64,000 nucleotides of DNA, taken from assembly GCA_016215705.1 (NCBI GenBank), contig JACRIR010000053.1, forward strand, positions 18,010-82,009, given 5' to 3'. A program made the position numbers and the translations under genes. The notes beneath the pieces were generated by a model, which was not told the DNA's origin, searched no databases, and was given only the letters and a program-made list of their open reading frames with translations. This DNA is from Candidatus Poribacteria bacterium (GTDB taxonomy: Bacteria > Abyssobacteria > SURF-5). Every line of letters starts with the position of its first letter. The stretch's first letter is position 1. Of this stretch, positions 1-8,498 are shown one piece after another.

Positions 1-64
1 ATTCCAACTCAAGGAGTTGATTTCCAAAGTGGAAAGCGTGCTCGATGGGCAAAAGCAGGCGTAA
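1..64 (+). CDS. C-terminal end of a truncated gene, possibly a response-regulator receiver domain
   Basis: Frame 2 reads through from the left edge and ends at a TAA at 62-64. The visible residues (FQLKELISKVESVLDGQKQA) form an amphipathic helix like the last helix of CheY-type receiver domains, where a Phe followed by an Leu-Ile-Val pattern is typical. That similarity is an inference from 20 residues, and other proteins could end this way. The gene would converge on the exopolysaccharide operon, whose last stop is at 109; the 44 bases between hold no clear terminator. Confidence 0.4.
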   Translation, partial: FQLKELISKVESVLDGQKQA

Positions 65-108
65 GAGACTGTCCCACGATTCTGCAGTCGCCAATTTGAA
101 AATAGCCC

Positions 109-1533
109 TCACACCCCCCCTCCCGTGAGAACCACCTTGATCGTCTTGAGTAGAATAATAAGGTCGAGAACCAAAGATTGATTGACAATGTAGTAGAGGT
201 CGTATTCGAGCTTTTTCCTCGACGAGTCCAGGGAATCCGCATAGCCGCAATTGACTTGCGCCCAGCCGGTAATGCCCGGTTTCACAAGAAGGCGAACCGA
301 GTAGTTTGGTATTTTTTCGGAATAATCCTCACTGGCTCGAGATTCGACCGAACGCACGTACTCCTCGACGAACGTCGGTCGCTCGGGTCTCGGACCAATG
401 ACACTCATTTCGCCCTTCAGCACGTTCACAAGCTGAGGCAGTTCGTCGAGTCGCGTCTTGCGAATAAACTTGCCCACCCGGGTGATACGTGGGTCTTCTT
501 TGTGTGAAAAGACTGCACGCCCATCCTTCTCTGCGTCCATGTGCATGGAACGGAATTTGCAAAGGGTGAAAACACAGCCGTCTTTGCCTACACGCTTCTG
601 ACGGTAGAATATGGGGCCACCGGAATCAAGCCTTATGGCAACCGCAGTCAGAAGAAGCAAAGGAGAACAGACGACAAGCCCAAACAGCGCCGCCGCGAAG
701 TCAAACAATCTTTTGACCTTTCTTTGAAAAGAACTCGTCAACCTCTCGGTGCGATACAAAAGCCATTCGGGCGTGAGGAAATCACAGGGTATCCTGCCGA
801 AGAACTCACTGTAGAAACTGAACCTGTCAATCACGCGGATTCCATTGAGTCTGCACTTCACGAGAGTCTGTTTCATTTCGCGAGTCAGCCGCTCGTACGT
901 GGACGCGATGACAACGCCGTCAGCCGCCAAATCGGAGGCAAGTACTCCCACCTCGTTGCCGTCGCCGAGGATTCTCCATGACTCGACGGAGGTCTCGGTC
1001 GCAGATGTTGGATTGTTGAGCGCCCCAAGCGGGTCGACACTGTTCCAGGAATTGCGATCGATATCATCGAGAAGAGTCTTGCCCGCCTGGCCTGTGCCGA
1101 TAATAAGAATTCTCGTCTTCCGTGCGCTCCGACGGCCCAATCTCGATATTATCCGTCGCGATGAGATCGTGCCCAGGAACACTACTCCACCGATGAGCAC
1201 AAGGATTGTTCTGCCCAGCCTCAAGGGTAAATGGGCGTAGAAAAGGACGGTTGACAGCAGAAGCGGCGCCACCGTGGCAAGCGCGATGGCAAGGATTGTG
1301 CGATTGCTCCGGATATTGCCACTTGGGTTGTAAAGGTCTGCGACATAGAACGTCGCGGCGTAGAACAGCGAGAGCAGAACCAGCGACAGCAAATGGGAGT
1401 AAATGTAAAGGACACCTTCGCCAATTCCGAGTCTGAGGAACGCAGAACCCAGGAGCGCAACCCAAATGGTGATTTGGTCCGCGCAGGCAAGCGCCAGTTT
1501 ACGGCGTGAGATCGTGTGACTTATTATTCGCAT
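109..1533 (-). CDS. Polyprenyl-phosphate sugar-1-phosphate transferase (exopolysaccharide initiating enzyme)
   Basis: This 474-residue protein should transfer a sugar-1-phosphate from a nucleotide sugar to undecaprenyl phosphate, the first membrane step of repeat-unit assembly. Four or five hydrophobic segments fill residues 10-125. A Rossmann-like nucleotide-binding stretch follows (ILIIGTGQAGKTLL, about 142-155). The C-terminal bacterial sugar transferase domain starts near 270 with a membrane hairpin and contains KFRSM and the catalytic RLDELPQ (Asp363-Glu364), then VIGPRPERP. Length and layout match the WcaJ/EpsB class found in exosortase-associated polysaccharide loci. It is the last gene of the minus-strand operon, 4 bases after the radical SAM gene. 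The sugar (glucose, galactose or an N-acetyl sugar) cannot be read from the sequence. Confidence 0.9.
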   Translation of the reverse strand: MRIISHTISRRKLALACADQITIWVALLGSAFLRLGIGEGVLYIYSHLLSLVLLSLFYAATFYVADLYNPSGNIRSNRTILAIALATVAPLLLSTVLFYAHLPLRLGRTILVLIGGVVFLGTISSRRIISRLGRRSARKTRILIIGTGQAGKTLLDDIDRNSWNSVDPLGALNNPTSATETSVESWRILGDGNEVGVLASDLAADGVVIASTYERLTREMKQTLVKCRLNGIRVIDRFSFYSEFFGRIPCDFLTPEWLLYRTERLTSSFQRKVKRLFDFAAALFGLVVCSPLLLLTAVAIRLDSGGPIFYRQKRVGKDGCVFTLCKFRSMHMDAEKDGRAVFSHKEDPRITRVGKFIRKTRLDELPQLVNVLKGEMSVIGPRPERPTFVEEYVRSVESRASEDYSEKIPNYSVRLLVKPGITGWAQVNCGYADSLDSSRKKLEYDLYYIVNQSLVLDLIILLKTIKVVLTGGGV

Positions 1534-1537
1534 AATA

Positions 1538-3013
1538 TCAGGTTATCCCGAGCCAATCCACAAGTTTCCTCGAGTCTCCAACCAGTGTCTTCGGTGAACT
1601 GTAATAGAGAGAAGCGCGAGTCTTGGCCTTCTTCAGCAATAACGACGGCTTTCGGTTGTATCGCTCGAACTTCCGGATCGCCGTTCTTGTGATTTCGGAG
1701 AATTCACCCGGACTCATGTGCAGTGTAAAGCTGTTGTGGGGACTTTGATGGCTGAACTGGCTCCAGTCGCGGTCTTGCGGGAACAAGCCCGTCTTGACGG
1801 AATTCTCGTAGAGCTCCGTTCCCGGATAGGGCGTGAAAATGCTGAAGGTGCACCAGCATGGTCGCAGCGTGTCAATGCTCTCCAATGTCCTGGCGATGTC
1901 ACTGATGTCTTCCTGCGGGAATCCGATCATAAAGAAGGCGGACCAGTAAATCTCGTTTCGGTTGAGCATCTCGGCCACCTCCCGCATTTTTTCCAAAGTT
2001 TCTCCCTTTTTTATCGCCTCAAGAATCCGAGGGCTGCCGCTTTCCACACCTACTTCCACATTGTTGCAGCCGGCGAGCTTCATCTCACTGATAAGCTCCT
2101 CGTCAAGAAGATCGAACCGGGTATTGCATCCCCATTTGACGTCGAGTTGCTCGCTGCGGATCGCTTCACAGAACTCCAGCGTTCTGTTCTTCCTTAGCGT
2201 GAAGCAATCATCCCAAAAAGTAAATTGGCGGGTTCCAAACTTTTCGCGAATGAACCTGATTTCCTCGATGACGTTGTCGACCGACCGATATCTCACCTTG
2301 TGCGTCCAGACGGTATGCGCGGCGCAATAGGTGCATCTGAAGGGGCACCCCCGGGTTGTAATCATGTTGCCCATGTTTTCCGGATCGACGACCCTGTTTC
2401 CGAGCAACAGGTCTCGGGCAGGAAAGGGAATCGAATCGAGGTCATCTATGAGTGTGCGGGTTCGGTTGTGTGTGATTACGCCGTCGGGATTCTTGTAGGA
2501 TATGCCTTGCACGTTTCTCAAATCGGACTTAGCCCCCAGGGCATCGATGAGCTCGACAATCGTGGTTTCTCCCTCGCCATGGACAACTATGTCCAACTCG
2601 CCGCGCGAGAGAACTTCGCGGGCGCAGTTGGTCGAGTGCGGCCCGCCCATGATAACGGGGGCATGAGGAAACAGTTTCTTGGATATTGCCGCGACGGAAA
2701 CGGCAGAGGCGAACTTTACGGTAGGGGCCGTTATGCCGACGACATCGGGGGCATATCGGCGGATGGTCTCCCCTATTTCCTTCCAAACGGCATGTCCGTT
2801 GTTCCCGAGAGCGTCCAAATACAGGTTGAAAGAGCTTAGTAGCTCGGAAGAACGCAAATAGCGCTGTTTGTCGTGGAATTCCGCATTGTAGATTCTGACA
2901 TCGTGTCCCCGGTTCCTGAGCACGGCAGCGAGGTATCCGATACCCAGCGGAAACCAATCGCATTTGAAGCGCATGAATCTCTGAAATGGAGGATCAATCA
3001 ATAGTATTCTCAT
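1538..3013 (-). CDS. B12-binding radical SAM protein
   Basis: The 491 residues have a cobalamin-binding-like Rossmann domain at the N-terminus (about 1-150) and a radical SAM core with the cluster motif CPFRCTYC (Cys223, Cys227, Cys230). The HxxG cobalamin-ligand motif is not obvious, as in many members of this class. Family members are usually methyltransferases or perform ring and chain rearrangements using a 5'-deoxyadenosyl radical, but the substrate here is unknown. It overlaps the upstream glycosyltransferase gene by 4 bases (ATGA), so translation is probably coupled, and it is the first of four such enzymes scattered among glycosyltransferases in this operon. A role in altering a sugar residue or lipid carrier of the polymer is inference from position only. 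Confidence 0.85.
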   Translation of the reverse strand: MRILLIDPPFQRFMRFKCDWFPLGIGYLAAVLRNRGHDVRIYNAEFHDKQRYLRSSELLSSFNLYLDALGNNGHAVWKEIGETIRRYAPDVVGITAPTVKFASAVSVAAISKKLFPHAPVIMGGPHSTNCAREVLSRGELDIVVHGEGETTIVELIDALGAKSDLRNVQGISYKNPDGVITHNRTRTLIDDLDSIPFPARDLLLGNRVVDPENMGNMITTRGCPFRCTYCAAHTVWTHKVRYRSVDNVIEEIRFIREKFGTRQFTFWDDCFTLRKNRTLEFCEAIRSEQLDVKWGCNTRFDLLDEELISEMKLAGCNNVEVGVESGSPRILEAIKKGETLEKMREVAEMLNRNEIYWSAFFMIGFPQEDISDIARTLESIDTLRPCWCTFSIFTPYPGTELYENSVKTGLFPQDRDWSQFSHQSPHNSFTLHMSPGEFSEITRTAIRKFERYNRKPSLLLKKAKTRASLYYSSPKTLVGDSRKLVDWLGIT

Positions 3014-4152
3014 TTTCCCCTCCCATCGAGCAATGACAGATACAACTGCCCTGTTTTTTTAACCATCTTCTCGAGAGTGAAGTTTTGCATTACCCTTTCC
3101 TTGGCCGCCATCCCGAGAGCGGTTGCGCGGCGCCGGTCGGACAACAGTCCGATAATGGCGGAGGCAAGCGAAGGCGGGTCCCCCGGCGGAACAATCGCCG
3201 CCGCCTCGCCCACCATTTCCGCTATCCCTCCCACCTCGGTCGCGGCCACGGGCCTCGCGAGCGCCATTGCCTCCAGCAAAGCCCAGGGAAATCCTTCCTT
3301 CACGGACGAAAGCGCGAAGACGTCGAATGCCGGAACAAACTGTGTGGCGTCTTCCCTGTAACCATAGAAATGAACTCTATCCTTCAATCCTTTCGACTCC
3401 ACCTGCGAGCAAATGTCTGCCAGCATCGGACCGTCTCCTATGAGGACCGCATGAACATCCTTCAGGTTGCGGGACACAATCTCGAAGGCATCGACAAAGA
3501 AGCCAAGCCCTTTGTTAGGATAGAAATTGGCAATCGTTCCTATGACTCTGCTGTTTGGCGGCAGCCCGATGTCTTCTTTGTTGAACCCGCGGGTCTGCGC
3601 CAGGCCGCCGGCGTCTATGCCGTTGTGTATCGTCGTTATCTTGTCCTCCCTGCATACTCCTTTTTGGAGGGCCGAGCGTCGGTCGTAATCCGAGACTGCA
3701 ATAATGTGGTCTCCGAGCCGGGCGCCCAGCTTTTCCTCCATGAGCGCGACGTAGTGTCGGAGGCGGCCGGAAGGCTCGTTGAATGAGAATCCATGGGCCG
3801 TGAACACGATGAGTGGAGTGTGCGCCATGGCTGCCGCAAGCCGTCCGACAAGACCGGCCTTTGTGCTATGGGCCGCTACGATGTCGAATTTCCCCCCTAC
3901 GATTATTCGATAGAGTTCCTTTGTGCACGCAGCGTCGAGCAAAGGAGACAGGGACCGCTTCAATGTGGGAAGAGACAGAACCGGCACTCGCGCTCTTTTC
4001 AGCCGCTGGATGAGCCGCTCACCTGTTCCACAAACAACCATCGTCTCGAAGACGGTGTTCAGCCGGCTTGAGAGATGAAAGACGTGGTTGGCCGCACCTC
4101 CCGGTTCAGCCTCGGAATTCGTAATGATTCTGAGTATTCGGTGCGACTTCAT
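3010..4152 (-). CDS. Glycosyltransferase family 4
   Basis: This 380-residue protein has the GT-B fold of retaining family 4 enzymes. The N-terminal acceptor half contains the Gly-rich turn EPGGAANHV (15-23), and the C-terminal nucleotide-sugar half has the EX7E motif EGFPWALLE (Glu286 and Glu294) followed by the usual ARPVAATEVGG stretch. There is no membrane segment, so it would work at the inner face of the cytoplasmic membrane and add one sugar to the lipid-linked repeat. The start is ATG, overlapping the stop of the preceding glycosyltransferase gene by 4 bases. Donor and linkage cannot be predicted. Confidence 0.88.
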   Translation of the reverse strand: MKSHRILRIITNSEAEPGGAANHVFHLSSRLNTVFETMVVCGTGERLIQRLKRARVPVLSLPTLKRSLSPLLDAACTKELYRIIVGGKFDIVAAHSTKAGLVGRLAAAMAHTPLIVFTAHGFSFNEPSGRLRHYVALMEEKLGARLGDHIIAVSDYDRRSALQKGVCREDKITTIHNGIDAGGLAQTRGFNKEDIGLPPNSRVIGTIANFYPNKGLGFFVDAFEIVSRNLKDVHAVLIGDGPMLADICSQVESKGLKDRVHFYGYREDATQFVPAFDVFALSSVKEGFPWALLEAMALARPVAATEVGGIAEMVGEAAAIVPPGDPPSLASAIIGLLSDRRRATALGMAAKERVMQNFTLEKMVKKTGQLYLSLLDGRGK

Positions 4153-5306
4153 GAAAGCAACCCCTTTCCACGTGCCACTTCCCGGTAAAGTTGCTCGGTT
4201 TCAGAGACCATCTTTGCGACACTGAAGCATTGCTCAGCACGCTTCCGGCCGGCTGCCCCCATCTCTCTTGCGCGATAGGGCCGACCCAGTATCTTGTTGA
4301 TGGCCTCAGCCAAAGGGCGCGACTGCGCCGGCGGCACAAGCAGTCCCGTGACGCCATGTTCCACGATTTCGGGTATCGCGTCCACCATCGTCGAAACGAC
4401 GGGGAGTCCCGCTGCCATGGCCTCCAATAATACAAGTCCGAAACCTTCGCTAAGTGACGGCAAGACAAAAAGGTCCAACTGCGGCAATATGGCCGCAACA
4501 TCCGCCCGATATCCAAGAAAGGTGATTTTCTCGTCGAGATGCAAATCGTGAACCTGGGCCCGGAGAGCCCCCGCAATCGCGGTGTCTTCGCCCCCGATAA
4601 CCAGTAGATGCGCCTCCTTGTTCGCTTTCAATACCTCCGGCAAGGCATCAAAAAGATACCTATGTCCTTTTGGGGGCATGAGTCGGGCGACTACACCAAG
4701 AAGTTTTGTTCCCGGTGGAAGACGAAGCTGATTGCGCAGGTCGTTTGTCCCCGGGTCGGATGATTGCTTGACGTCGTATCCGTAGTGGATGACCCTCAGT
4801 TTTCCGTTGGAAACGCAACCGTTGCGAACCAGATGTTCTCCTACGGCGCGTGAGATTGCGATTATTCTGTCAGCCATAGCAAAACTGATCTTTGCAATGC
4901 TGTTTGTGGGAAATCTGGCGAAACGCCGACTTGTGTTATGCACCGACACAATCACCGATGGGACCCCGCTCCAACGCGCTGCAGGGATTCCATAAAGCTG
5001 AGACCTCAGGAGATGAACGTGGACGATATCGAATCTCCCTGCCTTCATGAGGTTAGCCAACCTTCCGAAAGCGCGGAGATCGAGCAGGGAGCCTGTTTTC
5101 AGACTGACCGAAGGGATTCCTCTATCCTCGAACTGCGAAACGAGCGAATCCGACCAGCCTGCCGAATCATCGAGATAAGCATAAACCGGCTCGAAGGCGG
5201 AACGATCAAGTCTGCCCAGCAAACAAAGCAGATGCGCCTCGGCGCCGCCCATCGAGATGCTGTTGGTGACGTGGAGAATCTTCAGTTTTCTGCCAGTTTT
5301 GGCCAC
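4149..5306 (-). CDS. Glycosyltransferase family 4
   Basis: This is a 385-residue GT-B retaining glycosyltransferase. The motif SMGGAEAHL (18-26) opens the acceptor half, RLMPPKGHRYL near 208-218 starts the donor half, and EX7E reads EGFGLVLLE (Glu287, Glu295). The start is a GTG preceded by AAAGGA nine bases away. It overlaps the end of the deacetylase gene by 25 bases, which fits tight packing of the operon; a slightly later start is possible. The role is addition of a sugar to the growing lipid-linked oligosaccharide, with specificity unknown. Confidence 0.87.
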   Translation of the reverse strand: MAKTGRKLKILHVTNSISMGGAEAHLLCLLGRLDRSAFEPVYAYLDDSAGWSDSLVSQFEDRGIPSVSLKTGSLLDLRAFGRLANLMKAGRFDIVHVHLLRSQLYGIPAARWSGVPSVIVSVHNTSRRFARFPTNSIAKISFAMADRIIAISRAVGEHLVRNGCVSNGKLRVIHYGYDVKQSSDPGTNDLRNQLRLPPGTKLLGVVARLMPPKGHRYLFDALPEVLKANKEAHLLVIGGEDTAIAGALRAQVHDLHLDEKITFLGYRADVAAILPQLDLFVLPSLSEGFGLVLLEAMAAGLPVVSTMVDAIPEIVEHGVTGLLVPPAQSRPLAEAINKILGRPYRAREMGAAGRKRAEQCFSVAKMVSETEQLYREVARGKGLLS

Positions 5307-6187
5307 TGTTCCAGTCCTTTGTAGTTGATGAGACGAATGCTTTGTTTGTGAACGACTTCCTTCAAACGTTCACTCACGAGCGCGGCGCGTTCTTCTTCCC
5401 TCTGTCTTGCGCGCTGGATCGAGCCACCGAGGAAACCAGCGAGCCTGTCGTCCGCGCTACCCGGATGCGTAAGCATCTCACAGATGCCCGGTCTGACGTG
5501 GCGCATGAGGGCTTCATAACGGCCAACAACACTCAAGGACGGCGGCATGAAACAGCTCGGGAGACTGTAAACACGGTTGATTGTTCTCACGCCGGCGATG
5601 CGCAGCGAAGGGCGCCCGCGACGACACAGGGCGCTCGTAAACCTCTTTTTGGCATGTCGCCACGTTACGAAACCATGCAGAATGCTCGAGAATCCGTCAA
5701 AATTCGGCGGCTCATAGGGGAGTCTTACAGGCATTCGCGTTTCTTCTGCAACCTTGAGAAAGACCTTGAATATGGTTGGAATCATCATGGTGTTCTGATG
5801 GCTGTCGATGTGTGTGGGTTCGATTCCGGCGTCGAGCGTCTTCTGCAACTGAGCGCGTATCTCGGTTTCCACGTGGCTTACACGCAGCCCTCCACGCAGC
5901 CATTGTTTCAACAGAAGGGACCTTGGAAGAAACTTCCCGTCCGGGCCGACCAGAGAAGAGACGCTGTCTGTCCGCGCCACCGGAGACCCGAAAGTCAAGT
6001 TTATATGCACACCTATTCCGAGAGAGGGGTTCCGTTGCGCGTGGGAGACCGCGTCTTCAAACGCCCATGCGTTGGTCATGAGCGTAGTGCTTGTGACAAT
6101 GCCATTTCGGTGGCAATCGATTATGGCGTCGTTAACGCCTTCGGTGAGCCCAAACTCGTCGGCGTTGACGATCAGATACGTTTCCAT
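5282..6187 (-). CDS. ChbG/HpnK (YdjC-type) carbohydrate deacetylase
   Basis: Members of this family remove N-acetyl groups from amino sugars using a divalent metal. The motif IVNADEFGLTEGVNDAI at the N-terminus carries the catalytic Asp-Glu pair, HIDSHQN in the middle supplies metal-binding histidines, and CEMLTHPG near the C-terminus completes the site. I chose the ATG at 6187 (301 residues), which has GAGGAA six bases upstream. An extension to 6229 is open but lacks family similarity. It lies between the aminotransferase and a glycosyltransferase. With the CE4 deacetylase at 23111 it suggests that free amino groups are created on the polymer or its precursor; that is inference. Confidence 0.85.
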   Translation of the reverse strand: METYLIVNADEFGLTEGVNDAIIDCHRNGIVTSTTLMTNAWAFEDAVSHAQRNPSLGIGVHINLTFGSPVARTDSVSSLVGPDGKFLPRSLLLKQWLRGGLRVSHVETEIRAQLQKTLDAGIEPTHIDSHQNTMMIPTIFKVFLKVAEETRMPVRLPYEPPNFDGFSSILHGFVTWRHAKKRFTSALCRRGRPSLRIAGVRTINRVYSLPSCFMPPSLSVVGRYEALMRHVRPGICEMLTHPGSADDRLAGFLGGSIQRARQREEERAALVSERLKEVVHKQSIRLINYKGLEQWPKLAEN

Positions 6188-6236
6188 TTGAGTTCCTCTC
6201 ATAGAGAAAATCCCGAGGCACGGAGCCATCCCTCAA

Positions 6237-7328
6237 CTATTTCAGACACTTCTTGAGTGCTGCGCTGACACGCTCCAACTGGCCGTCACGCATGCCCTGA
6301 TGTACGGGCGCGTACGCCAGCCGCCGGCCAATCCTGCTTGCAATCGGGTACCTCGCTTCATCGACCTCGAGCGGGAGGTCCAACCATAACGGCCTCACAA
6401 CGATTCCTTCTCGGAGCATCTGCCGTATGAACGACGGCCGGTCTTGTACGAACAAGGGGAATCCCATCGGACTCACTCCGTCAGAGAGCGCCCGGGGCAG
6501 CGGGCAGCCGTTTGCATGGCCGTCGGTCTCGTGGAGCAGAAAACAGTAGTTCTTTCTTCTAAGCGCCACCGTCGCAGATGAATCGACATGGGACAGGACC
6601 CTTGCCGACACACGCGCTGAGCCTCGAAGAACTGGTGTGGCCGCGGCGTCTCTTGTCGCAACGGCTCGCCGCAGGCCCTCGTTCTTCAGGAGCCAAAGGC
6701 GTGGAGAAACACGCAGAAGGTTTTCGGCATATCTTGCGAAGTATCTTGATGTCGAAAGCAATTCAGACAACAGAGGACGTGAGAGAGTCAACGAGAAAAG
6801 GTGATGCGCCTCATTCCACGCGAGTATGCCGCCGCCGGGCGCAGGAAGAACCTTTCGAATGCTGAAGAATGAAAAAGCGCCGGATGAGCCGAGGCGCTTG
6901 CCGTCCACGCGAGAATAAAGAGCGTGGGCGCAATCCTCAATCAATAGCATACCAGTTCGCTTGCAGAACTCGACCGTCTCTTGCATCGGTTGCGGGAATC
7001 CAAGGTAGTGAATGACGACCATGGCTTCGGCCCGTTCTCTATGCTTTTCGAGCCATTCAAGGTCGGGGCTAAGGTCGTCTCGAAGCTCATAAAACACGGG
7101 AATGGCCTTGACCGCCTTCGTTGCCGAGACCAGAGCGCCACAGCATAGCGCCGGCAGCAGAATCCGTGTCTGCTCCCGCAGCCTCAGCATGCGGAGACCC
7201 AGAGCATACGCATTCCTGCCGCCGGAAGTCAGAATAACGTCCTGCTCCCATGAGAAACCACGCGCGCTTTCTCTACCCAGCAAATCGGCAGGTCTTGGCG
7301 GCGGTTCCGGAGTAATGAGTGATCTCAT
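6237..7328 (-). CDS. DegT/DnrJ/EryC1/StrS-type PLP aminotransferase
   Basis: This 363-residue fold-type I PLP enzyme usually transaminates keto-sugar nucleotides to amino sugars. IEDCAHALYS carries the PLP-pyridine Asp, and FSIRKVLPAPGGG holds the Schiff-base lysine (about Lys159 from this start). The ATG at 7328 has GGGAG five bases upstream; a TTG at 7343 is the alternative. The family resemblance is clear but the sequence is divergent: the C-terminal part, around DRPSFIRQMLREGIVVRPLW, matches the usual end of the family. It sits between a FemAB-like acyltransferase and a deacetylase, which fits amino-sugar formation and modification. Some family members are not sugar enzymes, so the substrate remains open. 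Confidence 0.8.
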   Translation of the reverse strand: MRSLITPEPPPRPADLLGRESARGFSWEQDVILTSGGRNAYALGLRMLRLREQTRILLPALCCGALVSATKAVKAIPVFYELRDDLSPDLEWLEKHRERAEAMVVIHYLGFPQPMQETVEFCKRTGMLLIEDCAHALYSRVDGKRLGSSGAFSFFSIRKVLPAPGGGILAWNEAHHLFSLTLSRPLLSELLSTSRYFARYAENLLRVSPRLWLLKNEGLRRAVATRDAAATPVLRGSARVSARVLSHVDSSATVALRRKNYCFLLHETDGHANGCPLPRALSDGVSPMGFPLFVQDRPSFIRQMLREGIVVRPLWLDLPLEVDEARYPIASRIGRRLAYAPVHQGMRDGQLERVSAALKKCLK

Positions 7329-7373
7329 TCCGACTCCCGGCAAGCTATGCGCAATGATCCACTGTTTCTTGCC

Positions 7374-8498
7374 TTAAATCCTCGATATTCTGATCCGGCC
7401 GGCGACTCTGCGAACAAGCTCCGACTCGCGGGCCGCTTCCCGGGCGGAAAGAAACGCAAGATACGATCCCAGAATGAATGGCGCCATTGAACCTCGTTTT
7501 GTAAAGATGATCCGTCTTGCCACAACAGATGAAGTCGCCTTGCGTTCTTTGTACTCAAGCCGACCCTTGCCGAATTCAATGCGCCCAATCCCCCGCTCGC
7601 GGCTGTCCCTCATGATGTCTTCCAGCAAAACAGACCCGGGCGAAAGGCCGGCGAATTGAGGGTCGAACGCAGGGTTGTAGTAGTAAAGCGTTCCATTGAA
7701 ACAAAAGCACAACGCATATGCCACGACCCTTTCGTCGAGAGCGAGAACCGCAAGGTAGAGCGAGTCTCGCTCGAGATAGGCCATCGAAATATCCCGGATG
7801 AAAGCCCTGCCGTCAGGAGTATTCATGAGCGACCCGGTGTAGTACCCGTTCCACCGACGCCGGTGAACTTCGAATATCTGCGGCAAGACCGCCTGAAGCT
7901 CGCCTGCGCTGTTGACGACTCTGAATTCCACCCTGGCGCCGCCACCCAGTTTTCTGCGCGCCCGCTTCAAGTTGTATTTGTGCTTTCGTGACGGCTCACC
8001 CGCAAGGGGCCACGACCGCAAATCGAGGCTGAAGAACGGCTCATCCGGAGTCTTGCCTTCGGCGAAAACAAAAGCGTCCTTGCGCGCCAGAATCGCCTCG
8101 AGCAACCCGGAATCCGATCTGACGTCGTCTATATCGCACAAATCCCATTGGCGTCCCTTCACAAGGATTTCATTGACCATGGTTTCGTAGGCGTCACAAG
8201 AGCGGTCCCCGGCAAACGGAAAATCACACGGCGCCGCGTGCGGCGCTCCTGCCAAAACGAGCGTTCTCATGCCAAGGAAATGTTTGCGCACGGCGAGCGG
8301 AAGAACCGCTGCAAGCCGCCCTTCTTTCCATGCAGTTGCGACCATCGGGTCAAACCGATCTCCGAGATGCCTAAACCATTTCTCCAGCCATACCGGCCCG
8401 TTGAAGAGCGTATGAGGGGCGGCGCTTAGGGCAAATTCCTCCCACGGGCGCTCAAGTTCCGCGATATCATCGGCTTTGTGAAACGTCTTTATTTCCAA
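7374..8498 (-). CDS. GNAT/FemAB-like acyltransferase
   Basis: The 374 residues match the BioF2-like acetyltransferase class (PF13480), with the twin-GNAT architecture seen in exopolysaccharide loci with exosortase systems. RKHKYNLKRARRKLGG near the middle and the downstream stretch LYYYNPAFDPQFAGLSPGS with LLEDIM are typical of this class. The likely role is N-acylation, with acetyl, another acyl or an aminoacyl group, of an amino sugar in the polymer. The start is a TTG preceded by GGGA, overlapping the upstream Wzy-like gene by 10 bases. The nearby aminotransferase and deacetylases would create the amino group it could modify; that link is inference. Confidence 0.78.
   Translation of the reverse strand: MEIKTFHKADDIAELERPWEEFALSAAPHTLFNGPVWLEKWFRHLGDRFDPMVATAWKEGRLAAVLPLAVRKHFLGMRTLVLAGAPHAAPCDFPFAGDRSCDAYETMVNEILVKGRQWDLCDIDDVRSDSGLLEAILARKDAFVFAEGKTPDEPFFSLDLRSWPLAGEPSRKHKYNLKRARRKLGGGARVEFRVVNSAGELQAVLPQIFEVHRRRWNGYYTGSLMNTPDGRAFIRDISMAYLERDSLYLAVLALDERVVAYALCFCFNGTLYYYNPAFDPQFAGLSPGSVLLEDIMRDSRERGIGRIEFGKGRLEYKERKATSSVVARRIIFTKRGSMAPFILGSYLAFLSAREAARESELVRRVAGRIRISRI

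Noticed and set aside
5342-6256. 304-codon plus-strand open frame
   Set aside because: Antisense to the ChbG-type deacetylase, whose catalytic motifs are clear.
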